Part shown: positions 8,038 to 16,572 of the stretch, piece after piece
How the letters are laid out: each line of letters starts with the position of its first letter
Position numbering within the stretch: position 1 is the stretch's first letter
NCBI RefSeq assembly: GCF_009733845.1
Contig: NZ_WNXZ01000008.1
Span: 124,001-188,000 of the forward strand
Reading direction: 5' to 3'
DNA: 64,000 nucleotides
From: Pseudactinotalea terrae
Lineage (GTDB): Bacteria > Actinomycetota > Actinomycetes > Actinomycetales > Beutenbergiaceae
The notes under the pieces: model-generated
The model's database searches: none
What the model was told of the DNA's origin: nothing
The model's input: only the letters and a program-made list of their open reading frames with translations
Made by a program: the position numbers and the translations under genes

Positions 8038-9240
8038 TCAGGTGAGTTCCGGAGGGAGAGGCCGGTGGGAAGCACAGCCCCAGAGGACGAGGCCGAGGAG
8101 GCCGATCGATGCAGCCAGGGCGAACGGTGCTTCCAGCCCTAAGACGGACCCTGCCGCTCCGCCGGCCAGCGCGCCGATGGCACCGGCTCCGAGGATGACC
8201 ATCCGCGATGCGGCGATCACGCGGCCGAGGAGATCGTCCGGTGTCAACCGGTGGCGGAGCGACACAGTCGCGACGTTGAAGGTTCCGAACCCGGCGCTGG
8301 TGACCAGCACGACGGCCGCAGCGACCCACCTCGACGATGCAACGAGAAAGAGCGCCGGGGTAACTGCGGCGGCAGCGATCGCCCCGACGATCACGATGCG
8401 GTATCGGAACCGTCGGATGAGTTGCTCAGCGAGGAGCGATCCGAGCAGTCCGCCTGCCGCGCCGACCGCGAGCAGCGCGCCGAATCCGGTGGGTCCAAGC
8501 CCAAGACGGTCCTTGGCGTAGATGACGAAGATCGCGAACCAGGCGCTGTCCGCCAGAGCCACCAGAGCCCCGACCAGGACGAGCGCACGCAGGGTGTGGT
8601 GCCTGACCAGCCAACGCAGACCCCTGACGACTCCTGCGCCGGCGCTCGCTGCCGAGGGTGAAGGTGCAGCTCGCACGCTGAGGATCGGCAGACCGAGAAC
8701 CAGCAGGATCGCGAACACCGACGCGGCGCTGTTGGCGAGAAACGGCAGCATTGCACCCGCGGCGAACAGCACCCCACCGATCAAAGGGCCGACGAACTCA
8801 TTCGCGACCACCTCGCCCGCCACCAACCGGCCGTTCGCACGCTCCAAGAGAGTGGTCGGCACCAGACGCGGGACGACGCTCTGAGCGGTGATATCCCTCA
8901 CCGTTTCCCCCACTCCCAGGAAGAAGGCGCTGACAGCGAGTATCCCGATACTGGCCACGTCGAAGGTGAACGCGACGACCAGCGCGCCGAGCACAGCGAC
9001 CCTGAGTGCGTCGGCCCCCACAAGCAGACGGCGCGCGTTGTAGCGGTCCGCCCATGCTCCGGCGACCAGTCCGGTGACTAGCCACGGAAGCGCTGCTGCA
9101 GCCGCCACAGCGGCGACCAGCAACGCATCGTCCGTGAGAGATGCCGCCACCAACGGGAACGCCGCCACACGGATCCCGTCGCCGAGATTGACCGCTACGG
9201 TCGCCGTCCAGAAGCGCCAGTACTTCCGTCTCAACGTCAT
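8038..9240 (-). CDS. MFS transporter (EntS/macrolide-exporter-like, MFS_3 type)
   Basis: A 400-residue hydrophobic protein with about 12 predicted membrane segments. The start is ATG 9240 (MTLRRKYWRFWTATVAVNLGDGIRVAAFPLVAASLT). The longer frame adds a polar, unrelated leader. The loop between segments 2 and 3 has the MFS motif-A form GAWADRYNARRLL, and VVPRLVPTTLLERANGRL is typical of MFS_3 proteins related to enterobactin and macrolide exporters. It is probably a proton-driven exporter of a small molecule in the cytoplasmic membrane. The substrate cannot be told. It lies downstream of the SnoaL-like gene but is separated from it by a strong hairpin. Confidence 0.85.
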   Translation of the reverse strand: MTLRRKYWRFWTATVAVNLGDGIRVAAFPLVAASLTDDALLVAAVAAAAALPWLVTGLVAGAWADRYNARRLLVGADALRVAVLGALVVAFTFDVASIGILAVSAFFLGVGETVRDITAQSVVPRLVPTTLLERANGRLVAGEVVANEFVGPLIGGVLFAAGAMLPFLANSAASVFAILLVLGLPILSVRAAPSPSAASAGAGVVRGLRWLVRHHTLRALVLVGALVALADSAWFAIFVIYAKDRLGLGPTGFGALLAVGAAGGLLGSLLAEQLIRRFRYRIVIVGAIAAAAVTPALFLVASSRWVAAAVVLVTSAGFGTFNVATVSLRHRLTPDDLLGRVIAASRMVILGAGAIGALAGGAAGSVLGLEAPFALAASIGLLGLVLWGCASHRPLPPELT

Positions 9241-9356
9241 TCCCACTGCCGCCTTCGATCTCCTAGGCACTCGATCGTCGAGTGCTCGCTGCGAGGTGTG
9301 CCGGCTCCGGCGCGAGCTCTGCATCCGACTCGCGCCACATGCGTTTCCACGCTGGG

Positions 9357-9395
9357 CCGCACACGCGGAACCGTCTCAGCGTTCCGCGTGTGCGG
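9357..9395 (-). terminator. Strong hairpin after the SnoaL-like gene
   Basis: A perfect 15-bp stem (9357-9371 with 9381-9395; arms CCGCACACGCGGAAC and its complement) encloses a nine-base loop. It begins 7 bp beyond the stop codon of the minus-strand gene at 9403 and should terminate its transcription before the MFS gene. Confidence 0.75.
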
Positions 9396-9402
9396 CGATG
9401 AT

Positions 9403-9756
9403 CTAGGCGGGCACCTTGTCGAGGAATCCGAGAACCTGTTGGATTCGACCCTGCTCATCGCTGATGACGACGTCGAATCCGATCACAAGCGGCTCGGCCC
9501 CCGCGGGGCCAAGGCCCCAGTGAAAACGGGTGAGGCCGTGATGTGCGTCGGGTTCGCCCACGAGCGTGAACACGAACCCCGGGAACTGCTCTCGCACGGC
9601 GTCGATCGTGGCCGAGATCTGGTCGCGCCCCGCGACGTCGGCCATAGGGTCCGTGTACGTGGCGGCTTCCGTCCAATGCTCGGTGAGGAGACCGGCCCGG
9701 GTGGTCGCGTCGGCGGCGTTCCAGGTCTGCAGGTACGTCTCGGCGATGGTGGTCAT
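9403..9756 (-). CDS. SnoaL-like / NTF2-fold protein
   Basis: The 117 residues have the NTF2-like pattern: the N-terminal helix MTTIAETYLQTWNAADATTRAGLL, then EAATYTDPMADVAGRDQISATIDAV, and the closing strands GFDVVISDEQGRIQQVLGFLDKVP. SnoaL-type folds are small cone-shaped enzymes or ligand-binding proteins (ester hydrolysis, ring closure, isomerisation). The true reaction is unknown. It is divergent from an XRE-family regulator gene starting 131 bp away, a common pairing in which the regulator controls the small NTF2-fold gene. Confidence 0.75.
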   Translation of the reverse strand: MTTIAETYLQTWNAADATTRAGLLTEHWTEAATYTDPMADVAGRDQISATIDAVREQFPGFVFTLVGEPDAHHGLTRFHWGLGPAGAEPLVIGFDVVISDEQGRIQQVLGFLDKVPA

Positions 9757-9886
9757 ATCGAGGCCTTTCGGTATCGGCCGCAGCGGAGCCGCCGCGGATG
9801 TGCAATGTTGGACACGGAGGGGTAGTCGCGTCGATTACCTCGGAGGTCATGGGTCACAACAAGGCTGTTGGCTAGGGTCGCGAGTC

Positions 9887-10660
9887 ATGACCGTGATCCA
9901 CGCTGGCGACGTCGGGGCACTGTTGCGCGGCTGGCGCGAGCGGAGACGGCTGAGCCAGCTCGAGCTCTCAGCACGCGCGAACGTCTCGACCCGCCACCTC
10001 AGCTTCGTCGAGACCGGCAGGTCGAAGCCGACCCGAGAAATGATCGATCGGCTCTCGACGCACCTCGACATACCGCTGCGCGAGCGCAACCAGTTGCTCC
10101 TGACCGCCGGGTTCGCGGCAGCGCATCCAGAGCACGCGATGAACGCACCGGAGCTCCGTTCCGTGAGCTCGGCCTTGCGTCAGATTCTCGACGCCCATTC
10201 GCCGTACCCAGCGCTGGTGCTCGACCGCTGGTGGGACATCGTGGACCGCAACGCCGCGACCGATGTGCTGCTCGAAGGGTGCGCACCCCACCTGCTCGAG
10301 CCTCCGGTCAACGCCGTACGGGTGTCGCTGCACCCGGAGGGGCTCGCGCCCCAGATCCGCAACCTCGGCCAATGGCGGACCCACCTGATCGGTCAGGTCC
10401 GCGCTCGCGCCGAACGCACCGGCGACCCCCGCCTACTTTGCCTGGCTGAGGAGGCCGCGGCCTACCCTGGCGATGACGTCGGACGACCGGCGGTCACGGA
10501 TGTCGTCATCGCGCTCGAGCTCGATCTCGCGGGCGAGAACCTGCGCTTCTTCAGCGTATCCGCAGCCGTCGAGTCGGCACTCGACGTCACCATCGACGAA
10601 CTGCGTATCGAGTCGTTCTACCCCGCCGACGACACCACGGCACGTACCCTGCGGTCCTGA
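9887..10660 (+). CDS. XRE-family regulator with MmyB-like ligand-binding domain
   Basis: The start is ATG 9887 (MTVIHAGDVGALLRGWRERRRLSQLELSARANVSTRHLSFVETGRSKPTREMIDRLSTHLDIPLRERNQLLLTAGF); the open frame extends farther upstream but runs antisense through the neighbour. Residues about 8-65 form an HTH_XRE/HTH_31 domain. The rest (SALRQILDAHSPYPALVLDRWWDIVDRNAA...) is the MmyB-like (MLTR) domain, a PAS-like fold proposed to bind fatty acid-like ligands in actinobacterial regulators. The length of 257 aa is usual. It probably controls its own promoter and the divergent SnoaL-like gene through the 130-bp intergenic region. Confidence 0.85.
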   Translation: MTVIHAGDVGALLRGWRERRRLSQLELSARANVSTRHLSFVETGRSKPTREMIDRLSTHLDIPLRERNQLLLTAGFAAAHPEHAMNAPELRSVSSALRQILDAHSPYPALVLDRWWDIVDRNAATDVLLEGCAPHLLEPPVNAVRVSLHPEGLAPQIRNLGQWRTHLIGQVRARAERTGDPRLLCLAEEAAAYPGDDVGRPAVTDVVIALELDLAGENLRFFSVSAAVESALDVTIDELRIESFYPADDTTARTLRS

Positions 10661-10996
10661 GCGCGCGAGCGAAAGCAGCGCGGATGCTGGCAGGCATATC
10701 TCGAACTGACCGCAGACGAAACGTCGATCACCATGTGCGGTCACTGCAGGAGCGCGTGTGGTGTCGTGGCCCCTCCGCCCGCTTGGTATCTCACTGGCGG
10801 GCTGCGACCGGGGAGACTCCTGTGCCGCGAATCGGTGGGTCGGCGGCATCCAAGCGGTCTGGATGGCCGAGGCGTCAAGCGGATGCTGTCGACCGTCGTG
10901 GCACGACCTCGGGGGCGACGACCCACGGCGGACTCTCCTGGCCGGTCGCTACCGTACTCATGAGGGCAGCGAACGCACCGCGACCCAGGGCGTCGA
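10661..10996. other. Gene-free stretch upstream of truncated permease
   Basis: About 335 bp lie between the regulator stop and the first recognisable permease codons. No open frame here carries a recognisable domain. One short piece after the regulator (QAYLELTADETSITMCGHC, about 10692-10748) looks protein-like but is unassigned. The missing first two-thirds of the permease and any binding-protein gene should have been here, so this is likely the scar of a deletion or recombination. Confidence 0.4.
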
Positions 10997-11347
10997 AATC
11001 GGCAGATCCCGGCCGAGCTCGATGAGTCGGCCATGCTTGACGGCGCACCGAACCGGCGGCTGTTCTTCCAGATCATCCTGCCGCTGTCCAAGCCCGCTCT
11101 CGCCGCCCTGTTCATCCTCGACTTCGTGGCGACCTGGAACGAGTTCGGTATCGCGCTGGTGCTCCTGCAGCGGCAGGAGTCATGGACGATCCCGTTGGCC
11201 GTGCAGGGGTTCCAGTCGCAGTTCACCACGTCGTACGGTCCGATCAACGCCTTCACGTTGATGTCCGTCATCCCCGTGCTGGTCGTCTACCTGATGTTCC
11301 AGCGCTACTTCGTCCAAGGCGCCTTCGCCGGCGCTGTGAAAGGCTGA
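10997..11347 (+). pseudogene. MalG-type sugar ABC permease, C-terminal remnant
   Basis: Homology begins abruptly at about 10997-11006 with NRQIPAELDESAMLDGAPNRRLFFQIILPLSKPALAALFILDF. This is the EAA coupling loop that contacts the ATPase in carbohydrate importers. It continues with the last two membrane segments (ending VYLMFQRYFVQGAFAGAVKG). The family is about 280 aa, so roughly the first 60% is gone, along with any partner permease and binding protein. ATG 11033 could start a short product, but the fragment cannot form a channel. It shares its transcript with the hydrolase 5 bp downstream, which suggests a former importer-hydrolase operon. Confidence 0.85.
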
Positions 11348-11352
11348 TCCGG

Positions 11353-12831
11353 TTGACTACCACCCCACAGCATCCCCCGACCGCGGTGTGCACGCTCCCT
11401 CAGGGTGCGACCGCCTACCGGCGTGCCGAGATCACCCTGGGCGGGGTGGCGGTCCGCGAGCCGTTCCGCGTGACGCTGCACGCCGAGATCGAGGGACCGC
11501 ACGGGCTCGTGCGGGTGCCGGGCTTCTACGACGGCGGCGGCGTGTTCCGGGTGCGCTACCTGCCCGAGTCCGCCGGACGCTACGCGTTCCGCACCTTCAG
11601 CTCTGTGGCCGCGCTCGACGGTCACAAGGGAGCGTTCGAGGTAGGCCCGGCGGCGGCCACCGATCATGGCCCGGTCCGCACGGACGGCGGGTTTCACTTC
11701 CGGCACGCCGACGGCACCACCCACCACCCGATCGGGACCACCGCCTACGCGTGGACGCACCAGCCCGACGCTTTGCAGCGCGACACACTCGAGTCCCTGC
11801 GGTCGGCCCCCTTCACCAAGATCCGGATGTGCCTGTTCCCCAAGCACTACCAGTTCAACCACAACGAGCCGGACCGGCTGCCGTTCGAGCGGGACGAGCA
11901 CGGCACCATCGACTTCGGCAGGTTCGACGTCAGCTACTGGCAGCAGCTCGAGCGCCGGCTCGACCAGCTGGATGAGATCGGCGTGCAGGCCGATCTCATC
12001 CTGTTCCACCCTTACGACCGCTGGGGCATGGCCTCGATGGACGCCGACGTCGACGACGCCTACCTCAGCTATGCGGCCGCGCGGCTGTCCGCCTTCCCGC
12101 ACGTGTGGTGGTCCCTCGCCAACGAGTTCGACCTCATGAAGGCGAAGTCCCCTGACGACTGGGAGCGATTCGCTGCCATCCTGCAGCGCGACGACCCCAC
12201 CGGGCACCTGATGTCGATCCACAACTGCCTGGAGACCTACGACCACGACCGTCCGTGGGTCACACACGTCAGCATCCAGCGCATCGACCTGTACAAGACC
12301 GCCGAGATGGTGACCGAGTGGCGGGAACGCTGGAGCAAGCCGGTCGTCGTCGACGAGTGCGGCTACGAGGGCGACATCGATCAGGGATGGGGCAACCTCA
12401 CCGGCGAGGAGCTGATCCGCCGCACCTGGGAAGGGACCGTGCGCGGAGGGTACGTCGGCCACGGCGAGACCTACCTCGCCGAGAACGAGGTCCTCTGGTG
12501 GTCCAAGGGCGGCGAGCTGAAAGGCACCAGCCCCGACAGGTTCGCCTTCCTGCGGCAGGTCCTGGAGGATGCCCCAGGGCCGCTCGAGCCGGTCCCGGGC
12601 GACTGGGACGCGCCGCGCGCCGGGATCGAGGGCCAGTACTACCTCAGCTACTACGGGTTCAACCGCCCTCGGTTCCGGACGTTCTCGCTCGACCCGGCGG
12701 TGGCCTACCTTGTCGATGTCATCGACACCTGGGGGATGACCGTGGAGACCCTGCCAGAGCCGCAACGGGGCACGTTTCGGGTAGACCTGCCTGGTCGGCC
12801 CTACATGGCGGTCCGTCTGCGAGCGCAGTAG
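11353..12831 (+). CDS. Glycoside hydrolase-like protein (DUF5060 + DUF4038/DUF5605 type)
   Basis: Likely start is TTG 11353, with a GAAAGG ribosome-binding sequence 8-10 bases before it and 5 bp after the permease remnant's stop. The open frame extends farther upstream only as a shadow. Residues about 1-110 form an Ig-like DUF5060 domain (VREPFRVTLHAEIEGPHGLVRVPGFYDGGGVFRVRYLP). A TIM-barrel of the DUF4038/DUF5605 type follows, with ANEFD (Glu258, probable acid/base) and VVDECGYEG (Glu335, probable nucleophile). A small beta domain closes the protein. It has no signal peptide, so the enzyme likely works in the cytoplasm on imported oligosaccharides. The substrate is unknown. The importer beside it is broken. 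Confidence 0.8.
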   Translation: MTTTPQHPPTAVCTLPQGATAYRRAEITLGGVAVREPFRVTLHAEIEGPHGLVRVPGFYDGGGVFRVRYLPESAGRYAFRTFSSVAALDGHKGAFEVGPAAATDHGPVRTDGGFHFRHADGTTHHPIGTTAYAWTHQPDALQRDTLESLRSAPFTKIRMCLFPKHYQFNHNEPDRLPFERDEHGTIDFGRFDVSYWQQLERRLDQLDEIGVQADLILFHPYDRWGMASMDADVDDAYLSYAAARLSAFPHVWWSLANEFDLMKAKSPDDWERFAAILQRDDPTGHLMSIHNCLETYDHDRPWVTHVSIQRIDLYKTAEMVTEWRERWSKPVVVDECGYEGDIDQGWGNLTGEELIRRTWEGTVRGGYVGHGETYLAENEVLWWSKGGELKGTSPDRFAFLRQVLEDAPGPLEPVPGDWDAPRAGIEGQYYLSYYGFNRPRFRTFSLDPAVAYLVDVIDTWGMTVETLPEPQRGTFRVDLPGRPYMAVRLRAQ

Positions 12832-12897
12832 TACCTCAGCAGGTCGGACTGCGACGATGCGACGCAGGGGCGGTGAACTTGCGCTGCCGCGACGTCC

Positions 12898-15180
12898 TCA
12901 GGAGTTGTCCTCGGGCGCTGCCGTCGATACGTCAGCGCCGCTCGGCCACGCATGCGGTGGCGTGTAGCCCGCTGGTGGCCAAGCTGCGCCGTCCGTCGTC
13001 CAAGGTGGCGGTGCGGTTCCCGGCTGCGCTGGCCAGCCCGGCGGTGATGTGCCAGCGGTCGTCGGCTCCGGGGATGTCGCGGGTCCAGGGTGCTGGATCA
13101 TCGAGCTGGGAGCCGAGAAACCGACCGGCGGCGCGACCCACGCACCGCTGGCGCCGGCAGGCGCCGGCCGCCGTCGGGCTCGCACGATCAGCAACACCGC
13201 TCCTGTGATGGCGGCGAGGATGATGACCATCACGGCACCGCCAAGCCAGGGCGCGATCGCGGCGCGGTCGATCGCCGTCACGGCTGCAGCATCGGCCTCG
13301 TCGAGATCCCCGTCGGCGAGGGATGCTCGCGAGTCGGCCGCTGACGCATCCACGGACAGCAGCAGCTGGCCCAGCTCGCCCAACAGATTGCCGTCGTCCG
13401 CTGCTGCCTCCGACGCCAGGCCGACGTTGCCCACCACCTCGACGGCCTGCGGCAGGAGCGTCTCCAGCGTGACGTAGTCGTTCGCGGAGTCGACCTCCTC
13501 GTAGCTCTGTCGCACACTGGCCGGCTCCGGAAGGCCAGCCTGTTCGGCTGCGATCTGCACGGCGCCGGCGCTGCTCGCGAGGGCGTCGGGAGAGAGCGTC
13601 GCGCCCACCGATCCCAGTGCGGTGCTGATCGACGTCGCTTCCTCGAAGGTCCACTCGGTCATCGCCGTCCGCAGGCCTAGCGGCGGAAGCCAGTCGCCGT
13701 CGGCCTCGTCGATCGCGACGTACGACTCGCGTGCTGGCTCCCGCGCGTCGAGCAGAGCCTGCTGATCGGGATCGACCACCCAGGTGCGGTACACGTCGGC
13801 GCCGGAGACGCCGGCACGGGCCTCCACCAAGTCCAAGAAGCGCCGCCAGTCCGTGCGTCGGCTCTCGACGTCGTCGCCATCGGGCCCGGAGTAGGCGCTC
13901 TCACCCGCGTAGGCGGCGCCGATCACATCGGCCAGCGCCTCGTCGTCGAGCTCACCCATCAGCGCGAACATCGCCGTGTAAGAGGCGGCGTAACCATAGG
14001 TGTCGACCTCGTGGTCGCCGTTGCTGATGTCGACCTCGTCCCACGCCGTCAGCGCGAGGGCGTCGGGTTCGTCGCGATCCGGGGCCTTGAGGGACGTCTG
14101 AGCGCCAGAGGTCTCGGCAGCCACGCGTTGCCCGACGAACTCGCTCAGGCCCTCATACAGCCAGCGACCCTCGAAGGTGGAATGGTTCAGCCACGCGTGG
14201 CTGAGCTCGTGCATCAGCACGGCCGCGTCGAGGTCCTCGGGAACGACGATCTCACCTCGGCCGGGGTCGAACCATGCGTAGCCGAGGATCCCGGGCGAGA
14301 CGTCCTCGCGGATGACCTCGACCCCGCCCGGCCAGGGTTGGCCGATGGTCTCCTCGAGCATCGGCAGCCCGGTCGTCACCTGCTCGGCGACGAAGTCGCT
14401 CCACTCGACGTCGCCCGGAAAGCTGCTCAGCGTCAGGGTCATCTCGCCCACGGTCACGTCGCTCGTGTCGGCACGTTCTGGGTCGCGGACCGAGACGTAG
14501 GCCGATGTCCCGTACTCGTCCTGGCTCTCCGTCGAGCGGTGCGTGCGGAACGCGCCGTCGTCGGACGACGTGAAGCCGTCCCAGGTGGAGTCGAACGTCA
14601 TTGCCGTCGGGGTGACGATCTCGATCGTGACCTGACCCCTGTCGCCGGCGGCGACGACAGCGAACGTCGCGTAGCCAGGACCCACGCGGGTGTAGCTTTC
14701 CGACCGGATCGCATCGCCGGGGATCGTGTAGGACCAGACGACCTCCCGCTCCTGGCCGTACATGAGAGCGCTGAAGCTCACGAGGGCGATCGAGGTCGCC
14801 GGATCCTCCGTCGACTCGAGCGACACCGGCAGGGTGGCCCCCCGGCTGGAGGCGACGACGTCATCGGCACCCGCCGGCACCGGGACGCCGTAGGAGTCCC
14901 AGAAGTAGTAGTAGCCGCCGCTGTCGGGCTTGTTGTTCACCAGCGTGGCCGTCACGGTGACCTCGACGGGCCCGTCGCCGTCGAGCTCATACCGAGTGTG
15001 GGTGGTCTCCGAGAGTCCGTCATCGGGGCTCGCGGACGCTGCCGGGATCATGGCGAGGGAGCCGACGCCGCTGATGCCGAGCGCGACCAGCACCGCACTC
15101 AGGCGGAGCCACCGGGCCGGGGCGGTAGGCCGGTCCTTGCCCGACCGCGACCTGACAGCGCCCGCTCGGTTGCGTCTCAT
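12898..15180 (-). CDS. Secreted, membrane-anchored gluzincin-type metallopeptidase
   Basis: 760 residues. An Arg-rich start is followed by a signal segment (LSAVLVALGISGVGSLAMIPAASASPDDG, residues about 27-55). The catalytic part has His324-Glu325-Leu-Ser-His328 (VLMHELSHAWLN) and Glu347 in YEGLSEFVG, 19 residues after the second His, which is the M1/M61 gluzincin zinc-site spacing. The upstream beta-rich region resembles the N-terminal domain of such peptidases. Near the C-terminus one membrane helix (WLGGAVMVIILAAITGAVLLIV) is followed by a basic stop-transfer and a Pro-rich cytoplasmic tail. I infer an extracellular protease held in the membrane. The substrate is unknown. It is convergent with the preceding hydrolase gene. 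Confidence 0.75.
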   Translation of the reverse strand: MRRNRAGAVRSRSGKDRPTAPARWLRLSAVLVALGISGVGSLAMIPAASASPDDGLSETTHTRYELDGDGPVEVTVTATLVNNKPDSGGYYYFWDSYGVPVPAGADDVVASSRGATLPVSLESTEDPATSIALVSFSALMYGQEREVVWSYTIPGDAIRSESYTRVGPGYATFAVVAAGDRGQVTIEIVTPTAMTFDSTWDGFTSSDDGAFRTHRSTESQDEYGTSAYVSVRDPERADTSDVTVGEMTLTLSSFPGDVEWSDFVAEQVTTGLPMLEETIGQPWPGGVEVIREDVSPGILGYAWFDPGRGEIVVPEDLDAAVLMHELSHAWLNHSTFEGRWLYEGLSEFVGQRVAAETSGAQTSLKAPDRDEPDALALTAWDEVDISNGDHEVDTYGYAASYTAMFALMGELDDEALADVIGAAYAGESAYSGPDGDDVESRRTDWRRFLDLVEARAGVSGADVYRTWVVDPDQQALLDAREPARESYVAIDEADGDWLPPLGLRTAMTEWTFEEATSISTALGSVGATLSPDALASSAGAVQIAAEQAGLPEPASVRQSYEEVDSANDYVTLETLLPQAVEVVGNVGLASEAAADDGNLLGELGQLLLSVDASAADSRASLADGDLDEADAAAVTAIDRAAIAPWLGGAVMVIILAAITGAVLLIVRARRRPAPAGASGAWVAPPVGFSAPSSMIQHPGPATSPEPTTAGTSPPGWPAQPGTAPPPWTTDGAAWPPAGYTPPHAWPSGADVSTAAPEDNS

Positions 15181-15366
15181 CCCCGCACGACCTTTCCCCC
15201 TGAGCCGAGCCCTCAGCCTCGACGGTGACCTCCGCCGGCGTCATCACCGTCGTTGCACGCACTTTATCCAGGCACGCGACGCGGACGGGACCTTCGTCGC
15301 CGACAGGCGCCGCGCGGACTCTCCGACGCGGCCGAGCGAGTGCTGAGCGGTGCGCGCAGCCACGCC
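15181..15366. other. Intergenic region between peptidase and TerC genes
   Basis: About 185 bp that must hold the promoter of the minus-strand peptidase gene and the 3' end of the TerC transcript. I see no gene or clear terminator hairpin. Confidence 0.3.
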
Positions 15367-16392
15367 TCAGCGTGGAGACCCCGCACGGGCGCGCCGTCGC
15401 CACAGCGGCCCCACCTCGGCGATCTCCGCCGGCGTGGCGCTGCGGAAGGAGCCTGCTACGTCGGTGCTGATGTCGCGGCGCCCTTGTCCCTGCGTGGCGA
15501 CCAGGCTCGCGATGATCGAGACGGCGATGATGGTCGCGACGACGGCCAGGCTCACCGGGGTCGGGATGTAGTAGATCTCCAGGAGCATCATCTTGATACC
15601 GACCCACACGAGGACCGCCGCGAGTCCGATCTTCAGATAGACGAAGCGGTGCATGAGGTCGGCGAGCAGGAAGTACATCGCCCGCAGCCCCAGGATCGCG
15701 AACGCGTTGGCCGTGAAGACCAGGAACGGCTCGCTGGTGACGGCGAAGATCGCCGGGATCGAGTCGACCGCGAAGATGATGTCGGTGACCTCGACCAGGA
15801 CCAGCACCGCCAGCAGCGGGGTGGCCACCACGACGCCGGCCTTCCGGATGAGGAGACGCTGGCCGTGGTAGGCGTTGGTCATCGGAACCAGCCGGCGGAA
15901 CAGCGACAGGACCCGTGAGCGTTCCGGGTGGACGTGCTCGTTGCGGGAGACGAACATGCGGATGCCGGTGAGGATGAGGAACGCGGCGAACACGTACAGG
16001 ATCCACGAGAAGTTCTCGATCAGGGCGGCGCCAGCGGCGATGAACAGGCCACGGAAGACCAGGGCGCCGAGGACTCCGAGGAACAGCACCCGGTGCTGCA
16101 GCTCGCGAGGCACGGCGAAGGCGGCGAAGATGATCGCCCACACGAACACGTTGTCGACGGCGAGGGATTTCTCGATGAGGTAACCGGCGAAGTACTGCTG
16201 GCCGTACTCGGCTCCCCAGACCCTCCACACGAGCACACCGAACCCGACCCCCAGCACCACCCATACCGCCGACCACGCAGCCGCTTCACGCACACCGATC
16301 ACGTGCGCCCTGCGATGCGCGAAGAGGTCGACGGCGAGCATCAGCAGGATCACCGCGAGCACGGCGAACCACACCCACAACGGGACAGACAT
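15367..16392 (-). CDS. TerC-family membrane protein, probable manganese exporter
   Basis: Start is ATG 16392 (MSVPLWVWFAVLAVILLMLAVDLFAHRRAH), with GGAGG six bases upstream. The longer open frame to 16563 reads through the riboswitch and is not coding. 341 residues with about nine membrane helices. It has the TerC signatures EKSLAVDNVFVWAIIF and LVEVTDIIFAVDSIPAIFAVT, whose Asp/Asn/Glu residues line the ion path. TerC proteins export Mn2+ and are linked to metallation of secreted proteins and tellurite resistance. The yybP-ykoY riboswitch in the leader supports a manganese role here. Confidence 0.9.
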   Translation of the reverse strand: MSVPLWVWFAVLAVILLMLAVDLFAHRRAHVIGVREAAAWSAVWVVLGVGFGVLVWRVWGAEYGQQYFAGYLIEKSLAVDNVFVWAIIFAAFAVPRELQHRVLFLGVLGALVFRGLFIAAGAALIENFSWILYVFAAFLILTGIRMFVSRNEHVHPERSRVLSLFRRLVPMTNAYHGQRLLIRKAGVVVATPLLAVLVLVEVTDIIFAVDSIPAIFAVTSEPFLVFTANAFAILGLRAMYFLLADLMHRFVYLKIGLAAVLVWVGIKMMLLEIYYIPTPVSLAVVATIIAVSIIASLVATQGQGRRDISTDVAGSFRSATPAEIAEVGPLWRRRARAGSPR

Positions 16393-16407
16393 CACGAACC
16401 TCCACGG

Positions 16408-16503
16408 CCTCGTGAAGGTCTCATCAGCGTTGTCGCCCACCACACCGGGTGCCGCCACGGCACCGTACTGACGATGTGATGCGAGGATTACTCCCCTTCG
16501 TGC
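16408..16503 (-). ncRNA. yybP-ykoY manganese riboswitch
   Basis: In the TerC leader (read on the minus strand) the conserved yybP-ykoY blocks occur in order: AAGGGGAGTA at about 16499-16490, CGTCAGTACGG in the middle (about 16474-16464), CCCGG, then GCTGATGAGACCTTC at about 16428-16414. GAAGG at the 5' end can pair with CCTTC at the 3' end to close the aptamer. The two loops carrying GGGGAGTA and GCTGATGAGACC are the Mn2+-binding loops of this class. The aptamer ends about 20 bases before the TerC start and overlaps no other gene. Mn2+ binding would be expected to turn expression on. Confidence 0.85.
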
Positions 16504-16572
16504 GGCAAGTGAAACACACGCCAGGACGACCATCAATAGGGTGTCACCAACTGCGGCTGCCACACTGGGCCG

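Noticed and set aside
11182-11352. N-terminal extension of the DUF5060 hydrolase over the permease remnant
   Set aside because: This part is a different frame of the permease. Hydrolase homology begins after TTG 11353, which has its own ribosome-binding site.
15181-16572. Long plus-strand open frames through the TerC and peptidase regions
   Set aside because: They are antisense shadows of high-GC minus-strand genes with clear domains. The riboswitch and true start fix the gene boundaries.
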